Source of the DNA: a bacterium
GTDB lineage: Bacteria > Myxococcota_A > Bradymonadia > UBA7976 > UBA1532
DNA: 64,000 nucleotides
Direction: 5' to 3'
Assembly (NCBI GenBank): GCA_030427205.1
Contig: JAUHXC010000039.1
Coordinates: 1 to 64,000, forward strand
In this document: piece by piece, positions 36,889 to 47,800 of the stretch
How positions within the stretch are numbered: the first letter of the stretch is position 1
Layout: the number at the start of each line of letters is the position of its first letter
The notes under the pieces: generated by a model
The model's database searches: none
The model's input: only the letters and a program-made list of their open reading frames with translations
What the model was told of the DNA's origin: nothing
Made by a program: the position numbers and the translations under genes

Positions 36889-37890
36889 ATGCGCGTCCTC
36901 GTCCTCGGCGGCAGCAACTTCATCGGCCCGCCGACCGTGCGCCGGCTCGTCGAGCGGGGCCATCGGGTCGCCGTCTTCAACCGCGGCTCGACCGCCGTAG
37001 AGCCCATCAGCGTCGAACATATCAAGGGCGACCGCGACACGCTGCCCGAGCACCGCATGGCGTTCGCCGCCTTCGCGCCGGATGTGGTGCTGCACGGCAT
37101 CTGCATGACCCAGGCCCACGCCGAGGCCGCCGTCGAGGTCTTCTCCGGGCTGGCTCCGCGGCTGGTCATGCTGTCGAGCTGCGACGTCTACCGCGCCTTC
37201 GGCCGCGTGCTGCGCACCGAGCCCGACAGCGACGGCCCGCCCGGCCCGCTGCCCATCGCCGAAGACGCGCCGCTGCGGGTCGTGCTGCGGCCTTATGGCG
37301 ACGCGGTGCGCATCCCGGGCTACGACAAGATCCCCGCCGAGCGCGCGCTGCTCGACGCGCCCGCATTGTCGACCAGCGTGCTGCGGCTGCCGATGGTCTA
37401 CGGCCCGGGGGACCACCGCCATCGGATCTACGGCTACGTCCGGCGCATGGCCGACGGCCGGCCGCGTATCCTGCTCGGCGAGACCGTCGCCGCGTGGCGC
37501 CCGTGTCGGGCCTATGTCGAAGACGTGGCCCACGCCATCACCCTCGCCGTCGAGAAGGGCCAGCGGCGGGTCTACAACGTCGGGGATACCCACGACCTGA
37601 GCGAGAAGGCCTGGGTCGAAGCCATCGGCGCGGTCTTCGGCTGGCGCGGGCGGGTGGTGACCGCGCCCGACGCCGCGCTGCCCGAGCATCTGCGGTTCGA
37701 GGGCGACGCCCGGCACCACCTGACGCTCGATACCCGCCGCATCCGCGACGAGCTGGGCTTCGCCGAGACCGCCTCGCTGACCGAGGCGCTGCGGGCGACG
37801 ATCGACTTCACGGCGAAGCACCCGCCGATCGGCGAGATGGCGCCGCCGCTGAATTACGCCGCCGAGGACGCCGCGATCGCCGGCCTTTGA
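36889..37890 (+). CDS. NAD-dependent epimerase-like atypical SDR
   Basis: A 333-residue protein starting MRVLVLGGSNFIGPP, the GGxxFIG variant nucleotide-binding turn typical of atypical/extended SDRs related to CSP41 and isoflavone reductase-like epimerases. LSSCDVYRAFG and YDKIPAERALLD occupy the catalytic Ser and Tyr/Lys areas, and VYNVGDTHDLSEKAWVEAI is typical of the C-terminal domain. The substrate is unknown, probably a sugar nucleotide or similar. GGAG precedes 36889. Confidence 0.85.
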   Translation: MRVLVLGGSNFIGPPTVRRLVERGHRVAVFNRGSTAVEPISVEHIKGDRDTLPEHRMAFAAFAPDVVLHGICMTQAHAEAAVEVFSGLAPRLVMLSSCDVYRAFGRVLRTEPDSDGPPGPLPIAEDAPLRVVLRPYGDAVRIPGYDKIPAERALLDAPALSTSVLRLPMVYGPGDHRHRIYGYVRRMADGRPRILLGETVAAWRPCRAYVEDVAHAITLAVEKGQRRVYNVGDTHDLSEKAWVEAIGAVFGWRGRVVTAPDAALPEHLRFEGDARHHLTLDTRRIRDELGFAETASLTEALRATIDFTAKHPPIGEMAPPLNYAAEDAAIAGL

Positions 37891-38036
37891 CCCGCGGGCG
37901 GCCCGAAACCCCCGCAGAATCGCCTCGCTGGGGCAGCTGGTGGCCTCGCCCGGGCCGCTTCTCTTGGACGATAGGCCGGCGCCCTTCGCCCGTTGGCACT
38001 CGGCCCTGCGCGGCCCCTGCGTCGCCCTGCGGGGCT

Positions 38037-38477
38037 TCAGCGGGGCGAAGGCGGCGGGCGCGGCGGGTCGTCTCCGCCGCCGCCGCCCGGGTTGCCCGGT
38101 CCGCGGGGGTCGTCGGGCAGGCCGCCGCCCGAGCCGCCCGAACCGCCCGAACCGCCGGCCAGCCGCAAGCACGCACAGCAGGGGTCCGACGGCTCCTCGG
38201 CGCAGTAGAAGTGCGAGACCCCGTCGCAGCGCGGATCGCAGACCTCACGGGCCCGGGCGGCCTCTTCGGGGCAGTCCTCCGGGCGGTGTTCGTAGGGCCA
38301 GAAGGCGTCGAGTTGCGGCCCGCCATCGGTCGCCTCGCCGTCCGGCTCGGCGTCGGCCTCGCCGTCCGATCCGGGGCCGACATCGGAGAATGGCCGGTCG
38401 CCGATGGCGACGAGGCAGCCGCTGCTGGCCGGGCCGACGAGCAGCATCGAGAGCGCGAGCGCCGCGAGCGAGCGCAT
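38037..38477 (-). CDS. Small Cys-rich lipoprotein with Gly/Pro tail
   Basis: A 146-residue lipoprotein; the signal MRSLAALALSMLLVGPASSGC ends in a plausible lipobox. The middle holds eight cysteines in a 50-residue stretch (DCPEEAARAREVCDPRCDG ... CCACLRLAGG), likely disulfide-bonded, and the C-terminus is Gly/Ser then Pro-rich low complexity. The start at 38477 follows GGAGG. No family recognised. Confidence 0.65.
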   Translation of the reverse strand: MRSLAALALSMLLVGPASSGCLVAIGDRPFSDVGPGSDGEADAEPDGEATDGGPQLDAFWPYEHRPEDCPEEAARAREVCDPRCDGVSHFYCAEEPSDPCCACLRLAGGSGGSGGSGGGLPDDPRGPGNPGGGGGDDPPRPPPSPR

Positions 38478-38600
38478 GTTCACCTCCGCGGTTGTGGTGC
38501 GTGGGCCTTCATCATCACCGCTCGACCCTGCGCGCGACGACGCGGGCTCTCGCGTCGCTGCGGGTGCGAGATCTCGCGCTGCGCCGGGCCTCAGGCGCCG

Positions 38601-39536
38601 TCAGTCGATCCGCTGGCCGAAGTAGAAGATCACCCGCCGGCGCGGGCCCGGCGGCCGCCTGCGGTTGTGATCGAGCACCGCCGCGCGCAGCGCCTCCATG
38701 CGGCGGCGGGTCTCGCTGAGCAGCGCGAGCACCTCGCCGTCGAGCGGGTGATCGGGCCCCACCTCGAAGGTGTAGGTGCTGCCGCCGGTGTGGTCGGTGG
38801 CCTGCGCCGCGCCGCCGGTGGCGAGCTTGGCGCTCAGCGTGCCCATCACCGCCCGCAGGTGGTCGTAGACCGCCGCCGGCCAGCCGGCGCGATCGCCGAA
38901 GGGGATGGCGTAGTCGACGCAGCGCCAGCCGCCGTCGATGGCCTCGATGTGCCCCGCGGCCTCGAGCCGGGCCAGGGCCCCGTCGAGCAGCTCGTCGTCG
39001 CCGAGCATCGGCGCGAGTGCCGCCCGATCGGCGGTGGTGCGGTGGTAGAGCGTGACCCAGACGAGGCGCGCGGCGGCCTCGACCCGCGAGGGGGCTTCGC
39101 CGTCGACCACCGCGCCGAACCGCGCCGAGGGCCCGCGCCCCGTGCGGTAGGCCAGGCCGCTGTCGACCAGCTCGTCGAGCGCGGCGGCGAAGACCTTGGG
39201 GTGGGCGTCGGCGAAGCGCCCGTCGAGCTCCCAGCGCTCGACGGGCCCCTCGTCGCGCATGCAGCGGTAGAGCTCGGCGATCAGGGGCAGCGGGCGCTCG
39301 GCGCGCAGGCGGCGCGCGCGGCGCACGTGATCGTGGTAGGTGCGCAGCTTCAGCCCGAAGAGGTCGGCGAGCAGTGAGGCGCGCAGGCCCTCGCGGCGCA
39401 GCGCGTCGTCGACCTCGGCGAAGACGCGGCTCGGCAGCTCGGCGAGCGAGGGGCGGTGGTCGGCGGCGCGGGTGATGGCGGCGACGAGCGAGGCGCACTC
39501 GCGCAGCAGCCCGTCGATGAGCAATGCGGTGTTCAT
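38601..39536 (-). CDS. Hypothetical protein with winged-helix-like segments
   Basis: A 311-residue soluble protein (MNTALLIDGLLRECASLV ... VIFYFGQRID). The segments LADLFGLKLRTYHDHVRRARRL and KVFAAALDELVDSGLAYRTG look like helix-turn-helix/winged-helix elements repeated twice, suggesting a nucleic-acid-binding or regulatory protein of a lineage-restricted family. I do not recognise it. No strong Shine-Dalgarno is visible; the ATG at 39536 is the natural start. It is divergent from the VWA lipoprotein gene (114 bp shared upstream). Confidence 0.65.
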   Translation of the reverse strand: MNTALLIDGLLRECASLVAAITRAADHRPSLAELPSRVFAEVDDALRREGLRASLLADLFGLKLRTYHDHVRRARRLRAERPLPLIAELYRCMRDEGPVERWELDGRFADAHPKVFAAALDELVDSGLAYRTGRGPSARFGAVVDGEAPSRVEAAARLVWVTLYHRTTADRAALAPMLGDDELLDGALARLEAAGHIEAIDGGWRCVDYAIPFGDRAGWPAAVYDHLRAVMGTLSAKLATGGAAQATDHTGGSTYTFEVGPDHPLDGEVLALLSETRRRMEALRAAVLDHNRRRPPGPRRRVIFYFGQRID

Positions 39537-39650
39537 ATCGCCACGATAGCCAACCGGCGCCCGGCCTTCGGGCAGGAAATCCCGGGTCGGGTGTAAGAAC
39601 TGCCCCTTCACCGCATAGGGTGTCGGCGTCACATCGCAGGGAGGCACACC

Positions 39651-42077
<2,427 letters not shown>

Positions 42078-42166
42078 CAGCGGTGCTCGCATCCGTTGAT
42101 GCCCGCTGTGAGCGACCGACGCGGCCCGAGATCGCGCCCGTGACCCGCCCGCGGTAGCGTAGAGGC

Positions 42167-43096
42167 ATGATCGAAGCCCTGCGCACCCTGGCCGACCTGC
42201 TCGACGGCGGCCGCACCCCCAGCGAAGCCTTCGACCTGCTCGCCCGCGCCGGTGTCTCCTGGGCCGCCGAAGCCCGGGCGGCGGTGGCGACGGGCGGCGA
42301 TCCGGCGGGCGCGCTGGTCAGAGCCGGCGCGCTCGATCCCGACGAGGTCACCGATCTGGGCGGCGCCGCGGCGGCCATCGAGCCGGCGGCGCTGCGGCTG
42401 GCCGCCCGCCGGCGAGCCGCGGGCCATGCCGCCCGGCGCGGCGCCCTGCGCGCGCTGATTCTGCCCGGGCTGGGCACGTTGACCACCGCGCTGACCGGCT
42501 TGTGGATCCCACGCGGCGCCGCCGAGCGGATCGTCGACATCTTGCCGCTCGCGGTTGTCGCGCTGCTGGTGCTCGGCGCCACCCGTCCGTGGGTCTCGGC
42601 CCGGCTGCGCGGCCTCGCTCAGCGGCTGCCCGGCGGGCGACGGCGCGCCGCGCTGCATGGTCTGTGGGCCGCCGCGCCGCTGGACGGCCCCGGGTTGGCC
42701 CGCGCCGCCCGCTTCGTGCCCGCCGGACCCCTCGCGCGGGCCTGCGCTCGCAGCGCCCGGCGCATCGAGCAGGGCGACTCGCTGGACGGCGTGCTGCCCA
42801 CGGCCGCCGAAGTCGGCGCCGAGGCCGCCGGCGCCATCGTGGCCGGCGTCGCCGATCCGCGGGCCCTCACGGCCGCCGCCGACGACACCGATCGCCGCGC
42901 CGCCGCCCGCTGGATCTTCGCGGTGCGCCTCGCCGGCTGGGCGGCGCTGTTCTTCGTCTCGGTGCGTTTGATCGGCGCGCTCCTCACCGCCGATATCGGC
43001 TCGGTCGAGGGGCTGGAGGGGCTGGAGGGGCTGCTGCCCGGCGGCGTCGATCCGAAAGCGATGGAAGAGCTGATGCGCGAGCTGGACCTGCCTTGA
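42167..43096 (+). CDS. GspF/PilC-like membrane protein, divergent
   Basis: A 309-residue protein whose opening LRTLADLLDGGRTPSEAFDLLARAG recalls type II secretion F-domain helices. Three hydrophobic segments follow (ALILPGLGTLTTALTGLW, ILPLAVVALLVLGA, LAGWAALFFVSVRLIGALL). No partner GspE/GspG gene is nearby, so if homologous it is an orphan; a generic polytopic membrane protein is the alternative. The C-terminus has a short tandem (GLEGLEGL). It ends two bases from the stop of the convergent FGE-domain gene. Confidence 0.55.
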   Translation: MIEALRTLADLLDGGRTPSEAFDLLARAGVSWAAEARAAVATGGDPAGALVRAGALDPDEVTDLGGAAAAIEPAALRLAARRRAAGHAARRGALRALILPGLGTLTTALTGLWIPRGAAERIVDILPLAVVALLVLGATRPWVSARLRGLAQRLPGGRRRAALHGLWAAAPLDGPGLARAARFVPAGPLARACARSARRIEQGDSLDGVLPTAAEVGAEAAGAIVAGVADPRALTAAADDTDRRAAARWIFAVRLAGWAALFFVSVRLIGALLTADIGSVEGLEGLEGLLPGGVDPKAMEELMRELDLP

Positions 43097-43098
43097 TA

Positions 43099-44625
43099 CT
43101 ATGCGCCGGGGGGTGAACCATCGAAAGCAAGGCGAAAGCCTATATTATGCATCGACATGTGCGGCGCCCCGGCGTAGCGGTGTCCAATCCCCAAGTATGA
43201 CCGCCTCTTGCTCGTGAATGCCCCCCCTCGCATCACGCGCCGAAGGTGCGGCGAACGTCTGGTTGTGGCTGCCCCGGCGGGCCAGTGCGCTGCACCGGGG
43301 TAGTCTGGTGTGGATGTCCACTCTGCGACGTTGCCGTGCAGATCATAGAATCCATGACAGGCGTCGAGGGAGCCGACCGGCTGCGGGCTCGATGCTCGGA
43401 AGTGGGCCACGGTTGTGAGCGGGATCCCGGCGCAGTAGTCGCGAGACGACCAGTCTGGCGAGTTGCGAACCGCCACGACCCACTCGTCGTCCGTCGGAAG
43501 TCGAGCGTCGACCCAGTTGGCGAAGGCGACAGCGAAGTACCAGGACACCCAGCGGGCGGGCTGAGTCGGCGTATCGTCCACGGCGGTTGCGGAGAACATG
43601 ACGGGTGCACCGGGGAGCATGTGCTGCACTTGAGCCCAACTCACCTCCCGGGCACCGAGCGAGACATCGGGTGTGCAGGCGCTGTCGTCCGGATCGCACA
43701 TGGGCAGCGCGATCATTTCGCCTCGGATCGCCATCGCGCTCAGACCCAGGGGGAAGGGGAATACCGCTTTCAGGTGGCTGGAGACGCGAGCGCGGGCGTG
43801 CTCGACGTCCAGGTCGTATGCACCTTCCTCGAGTGCCAACTCGAGCGCAGCCAGGAGCATTCCGAAGCGTTCCGCCACCACGAGTCCGTTGGGAGAACGC
43901 ACACCCGAGTCATCAGTGATGGATTCCAGCATGTCCAGCACATCGTGAACTCGCTGGAGCCCGCATGGAACACCAGGGCCGTCCGCCGATGCAACTCTGG
44001 TCCAAGGATTGGCCGATACGACCGCGCGTGGATCAACTTTGCCGAGCGGATAGGCTCGGGCGCATTGGGGGGCCTCCTCACTATGGTCTGCCTCGTCGTC
44101 TATCGGCTTGATATGCGTATCCTCTCCTTCGGTACCGCCCCCGCCGGAGACATCATGGGCGGCGGTCTGACCTCCCGCATCGCTCCGACTATGGACATCA
44201 GAAAGCGGGGAGGCGTCCGATGCCCACGGCCTCCACTGCACGACACCCCAGCTCAGCGCCGCGAAGAGCGCTGCTGCGGCCAGCACGCCTCGCCGACGGG
44301 ATGCTGTCGCCCACGGGGTTTCGACCTGACTCTTGACTGCCCACTCTCGCTGAGACCACGCGGCGAAGGTTCTGCTCTCGGGTCGCGGAGCGAGTAGGGC
44401 ACTGGCTCGCTCTAGCCAGGATGTCAAGGCGCACTGACCTGTCTCGGGGTCGGCGTAGCAGCGAAGCGCAGTCAAGTCGTGGAGCAATTGCTCGGAGGCG
44501 TTTCTGCCTACCGGAATCTGAGCTCTGAGGGCTGCATCCGGAATGAGGAGACTCCGCGTACCCGGATCCGCCAGCCCACATGAAACCGCAAGCCGGTGGA
44601 TCTCGCTCAGCGTGCTGTTGGTCAC
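43099..44625 (-). CDS. FGE-sulfatase-domain membrane protein with effector-associated-like N-terminus
   Basis: About 508 residues. Residues ~1-75 (SEIHRLAVSCGLADPGTRSLLIPDAAL, then SEQLLHDLTALRCYADP and LTSWLERASALL) look like the small helical effector-associated domains of predicted conflict systems. One transmembrane helix follows (GVLAAAALFAALSWGVV). The C-terminal ~230 residues are a formylglycine-generating-enzyme-like domain with LPTDDEWVVAVRN, LHGNVAEWTS, RVMRGGAFTS and IGFRLAFD. Such domains often bind peptides rather than oxidise Cys, and I do not see the enzyme's paired catalytic Cys. Start: a GTG at 44625 has GGAG six bases upstream; ATGs at 44637 and 44655 lack good sites. The gene appears noticeably less GC-rich than its neighbours. 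Confidence 0.75.
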   Translation of the reverse strand: MTNSTLSEIHRLAVSCGLADPGTRSLLIPDAALRAQIPVGRNASEQLLHDLTALRCYADPETGQCALTSWLERASALLAPRPESRTFAAWSQREWAVKSQVETPWATASRRRGVLAAAALFAALSWGVVQWRPWASDASPLSDVHSRSDAGGQTAAHDVSGGGGTEGEDTHIKPIDDEADHSEEAPQCARAYPLGKVDPRAVVSANPWTRVASADGPGVPCGLQRVHDVLDMLESITDDSGVRSPNGLVVAERFGMLLAALELALEEGAYDLDVEHARARVSSHLKAVFPFPLGLSAMAIRGEMIALPMCDPDDSACTPDVSLGAREVSWAQVQHMLPGAPVMFSATAVDDTPTQPARWVSWYFAVAFANWVDARLPTDDEWVVAVRNSPDWSSRDYCAGIPLTTVAHFRASSPQPVGSLDACHGFYDLHGNVAEWTSTPDYPGAAHWPAGAATTRRSPHLRRVMRGGAFTSKRRSYLGIGHRYAGAPHMSMHNIGFRLAFDGSPPGA

Positions 44626-44777
44626 ACCACTCTCCATGCTGCCAAGCTGCGGCATCCTAGATCATGGTGGGGAGTCAAGCCAAAGCGCCCGCTATAACGC
44701 AGCTATTTCGCTGGCAGAGGTGACTGGCTCTCGGCGTCCAGCCGTGCTCACAAGCTCGGCTGGACCCGGCGCAGACC

Positions 44778-45467
44778 TCAGCGGGGCAGGAACTCGATGC
44801 GGTCGATGATGGCGGCGGCCTTGCCGTCGGTATTGTTGGCGTCGGACTTGATGCCGATGGCCTTGATGCGCGGCGGGGCCTTGCCGAAGGCCTTCTTGTA
44901 GTCGGCGACCACGTCCCGCTCGACCTCGATCCAGCCGCCGTCGTAGCCCTTGGCGCTGGCCACGGGGATGTACTTCACGTTGTCGAAGCGGTCGGCGGTG
45001 ATGAAGACGCCCGCCGGGTTCTTCGAGGCGAAGGCGTAGCCCAGCGTATCGGGCGGCGAGAGCAGGCCGCCGCCGCGATCGAAGATCACGAAGACCCGCA
45101 GGGCGGCGTCTTCGGTGCCTTTGCGCCGCAGGTCGCCCTTCTCGGGCCACGCGGTGACCTTGAACCGGATGCGGATGCGGGGGGCGGCGTTGGGGTCGAG
45201 CGGGAAGCCGCGTTCGGTGCCGACGGTGGTCGAGTCTTCGTTCTGGGCGGTGTGCAGCGCGCCGTCGGCGATGCGCCAGCGGTCGGCGTCGCCCCGCTGC
45301 TCCTTCCAGCCGTTGGCCTTCATCCACTTCAGCGCCGGCTGCGAGCGGCCGTCGAAGGTGACCGACCACGCGGGGGCGGCGCTGGCGGGCGCGGTGAGGG
45401 CGCCCGCGAGCAGTCCGGCGAGCGCGGCGAGCGCGATGTGGGGGCGCTGCGGTCTGTGATGCGTCAT
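44778..45467 (-). CDS. Secreted DUF3047 protein
   Basis: A 229-residue protein with a signal peptide (ALAALAGLLAGALTAPASAA). The body, WSVTFDGRSQPALKWM ... RIRIRFKVTAWP ... RVFVIFDRG ... DTLGYAFASKNPAGVFIT ... ERDVVADYKKAFGK, matches the DUF3047 pattern, a periplasmic beta-sandwich resembling carbohydrate-binding folds with no proven function. AGGAG precedes 45467. It is co-directional with the SDR gene 84 bp upstream. Confidence 0.8.
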   Translation of the reverse strand: MTHHRPQRPHIALAALAGLLAGALTAPASAAPAWSVTFDGRSQPALKWMKANGWKEQRGDADRWRIADGALHTAQNEDSTTVGTERGFPLDPNAAPRIRIRFKVTAWPEKGDLRRKGTEDAALRVFVIFDRGGGLLSPPDTLGYAFASKNPAGVFITADRFDNVKYIPVASAKGYDGGWIEVERDVVADYKKAFGKAPPRIKAIGIKSDANNTDGKAAAIIDRIEFLPR

Positions 45468-45551
45468 CGTTGCTCCTCTCGTCGTGGCGCGGCGTCGCGC
45501 GCGGGCAAAAGTCGCCCGAGGCGGCGCCGCTATTCATTCGCCGGGTCGGCG

Positions 45552-46592
45552 TCAGCGCGCCTTGGGGCGGGCGAAGCCCTTCTCGACCAGCGCCGCCGCG
45601 GTCATGCGGAAGGTCTCGTCCAGGTCGGCGTACTCGATGCCGAGCACGTCCCGCGAGCGGGTATTGTCCACCGGCGCGGCGCGGCCGAGCAGCTGGCGCA
45701 GCGTCGCGAAGGTCAGCCGCGGGTCGAAGACGGCGGCGACCCACATCGCGATGTTCGGCAGCTGGCCGGTCTGGATCGCGTATTGCGGCAACAGCCGTTC
45801 GAGGTCGCCGGCCATGTCGCGCATCCACATGCCGGTGTGGCTGAGCAGAAACCGCCCCTCGATGGTGTCGTCTTCGAGGGCCTTGATGTGCGCGTCGGCC
45901 ACGTCGCGCACGTCGACGAGGTTGAACCAGAAGCGCGGGACGGCGGGGAAGGTGCCCACCAGCAGGTCGCGGAAGACGCCCAGGCTGGTGCGCACATGGG
46001 CCGCGGTGAACGGCTCGCCGAGCACCAGCACCGGGTTGATCGAGACCGCGCTGACGTCGTCGAGGGCCTCGACGAACGACCACACCGAGCGCTCGGCCCG
46101 GGTCTTGGCCAGCCCGTAGGGGTCGCTCTTGACGGTGGCCTCGTCGTTCCAGTGGGTCTCGTCGTAGACCACGCCCGGCCGGGGCTGGCTGTAGACCGCC
46201 GCCGCCGACGATGTCTGCACGATGCGCCGCACGCTGCCCGCCTTGCGCACCGCCGAGAGCACGTTGTTCACCCCGTCCACCGACGGCGCGACGATCTCCC
46301 GCTGGGGGTCCTTGGCCGAGAACCGGGCCACCGCCGCGGTATGGATCAGGCCGGCGCAGCCGTCGATGACCGTGTCGAAGCTGCCGAGCTCGAGCAGATC
46401 GGCGCGATGCAGCTCGAGCGTGCCCGGGTGGCGCTCGGCCATCTGCTTCAGGTGGGTGGTCTTCTCGGCGTCGTCCGGGTTGCGCACGGTGGCCCGCACC
46501 TGGTGTCCGCGGGCCAGCAGGCGGTCGACGATGTGGCTGCCGATGAAGCCCGAGGCGCCGGTCACGCAGACGATGTCTTCTCCGATCTTCAC
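45552..46592 (-). CDS. NAD(P)-dependent reductase of the dihydroflavonol-4-reductase-like SDR group
   Basis: A 346-residue extended SDR. VCVTGASGFIGSHI supplies the nucleotide-binding turn, VRATVRNPDD the NADPH-preferring Arg, and QTSSAAAVY with DPYGLAKTRAE the Ser and YxxxK catalytic residues. GASGFIGSHIVDRLLARGHQVRA phrasing and the VLGEP segment fit DFR/cinnamoyl-reductase-like enzymes acting on aldehydes or ketones. GGGGAG precedes the ATG. Confidence 0.9.
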   Translation of the reverse strand: MKIGEDIVCVTGASGFIGSHIVDRLLARGHQVRATVRNPDDAEKTTHLKQMAERHPGTLELHRADLLELGSFDTVIDGCAGLIHTAAVARFSAKDPQREIVAPSVDGVNNVLSAVRKAGSVRRIVQTSSAAAVYSQPRPGVVYDETHWNDEATVKSDPYGLAKTRAERSVWSFVEALDDVSAVSINPVLVLGEPFTAAHVRTSLGVFRDLLVGTFPAVPRFWFNLVDVRDVADAHIKALEDDTIEGRFLLSHTGMWMRDMAGDLERLLPQYAIQTGQLPNIAMWVAAVFDPRLTFATLRQLLGRAAPVDNTRSRDVLGIEYADLDETFRMTAAALVEKGFARPKAR

Positions 46593-46672
46593 GCGCTCTC
46601 CCCGCCCCGCGCGCCGGGCGCCGGGCCGTGCGCACTGTACAGCGCAGCGCCCGGCCGTGGTACTGATTCGCC

Positions 46673-47800
46673 ATGCGCATTCTCGCTCTCGTCGCGTTCG
46701 GTTGCGCGCTCGTCGTCGGCTGGGGTTCGGCCGCCGCCATCGAGCGCGGCCCGCACCCGCAGCAGGTGGGCCCCGATCGCGCGCAGCTCGTCTGGCGCGG
46801 CGGTGACGTCAAGGCGCTGCGGCTGATCGGCCCGGCGGGTACGACGACCCATGGTATTCCACCGCCCGACGCCCGCGGCCGGGTGCGCGTGGCCCTGACC
46901 GGGCTGACGCCGGGCACCCGCTACCGGTATTTCATCGATGCGGAGACCGGCCCGATCGAAGGGCGCTTTCATACCCCGCCGGCGCCGGGCACGCCGTTCA
47001 GCTTCGTGGCCTATGGCGACTCGCGCACCGACCACCGGGTGCACGCCGCCCTGGCCGTGCGCATCGCCGCCGCCGACCCCGATCTGGTGCTGCACACCGG
47101 CGATCTGGTCACCCGCGGCGGGCGCGACGCCGAGTGGGGCGAGTTCTTCCGGGCGGCGACGCCGATCACCCGCCGGGCGATGCTGGTGCCCGTGCTGGGC
47201 AATCACGACCTCGACTATGGCGACCCCGCGCCGCTGCTGCGCCACTTCGCGCTGCCCGACGACCGCACGTACTTCGCCTTCACCTGGGGCAATGTGCGCT
47301 TCGTGGGCCTCGACTCGGAGGTCGCGGTGACCGACGGCGAGGGCGCGCCCGACGCCGAGCAGCTCGAGTGGCTGCGCGGCGAGTTGAAGGCGGCGCGCAT
47401 CGACCCGCGCATCGCCCATGTGGTGGCCTTCGTGCACAAGGGGCCCTACAGCGGGCACCCCAGCCGCAGCGGCAACATCGGCTTGCGTACGCACCTGCCC
47501 GAGCTGCGGGCGGCGGGCCTGAGCCTGATCGTCAGCGGCCACGACCACTACTACGAGCGCGGCGTCGACGCCCACGGCCTGCCGTATCTGGTGCTCGGCG
47601 GCGGCGGCGCGCCGCTCTACGGCACCCGCGGACCCGGCGAGCGCGAGGGCTTCACCGCCCACGTCAGCCGCCCGATCTACAGCTTCGGCCGCTTCAGGGT
47701 GCTGCCCGATCGCATCGAAGGCTGCGGGGTCGACCTCTCCGGGGTGCCTTTCGACTGCTTCAGCCTGCCCGCCGCGCCCGTCGCCGAGCACCGGCCATGA
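46673..47800 (+). CDS. Exported purple-acid-phosphatase-like metallophosphoesterase
   Basis: A 375-residue protein with N-terminal signal (ILALVAFGCALVVGWGSAAA). A fibronectin-III-like N-domain (VRVALTGLTPGTRYRYFID) is followed by a calcineurin-fold catalytic domain with metal motifs YGDSRTD, HTGDLV, LGNHDLD, VAFVHKGPY and SGHDHYYERG. It hydrolyses phosphomonoesters in the periplasm or outside. Its TGA overlaps the ATG of the acyl-CoA synthetase gene (ATGA), indicating translational coupling. Confidence 0.92.
   Translation: MRILALVAFGCALVVGWGSAAAIERGPHPQQVGPDRAQLVWRGGDVKALRLIGPAGTTTHGIPPPDARGRVRVALTGLTPGTRYRYFIDAETGPIEGRFHTPPAPGTPFSFVAYGDSRTDHRVHAALAVRIAAADPDLVLHTGDLVTRGGRDAEWGEFFRAATPITRRAMLVPVLGNHDLDYGDPAPLLRHFALPDDRTYFAFTWGNVRFVGLDSEVAVTDGEGAPDAEQLEWLRGELKAARIDPRIAHVVAFVHKGPYSGHPSRSGNIGLRTHLPELRAAGLSLIVSGHDHYYERGVDAHGLPYLVLGGGGAPLYGTRGPGEREGFTAHVSRPIYSFGRFRVLPDRIEGCGVDLSGVPFDCFSLPAAPVAEHRP

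Noticed and set aside
39537..39650. ECF-sigma promoter (GAAC ... GTC) upstream of the VWA lipoprotein
   Set aside because: The spacing between the GAAC and GTC elements does not fit ECF promoters and no second copy supports it.
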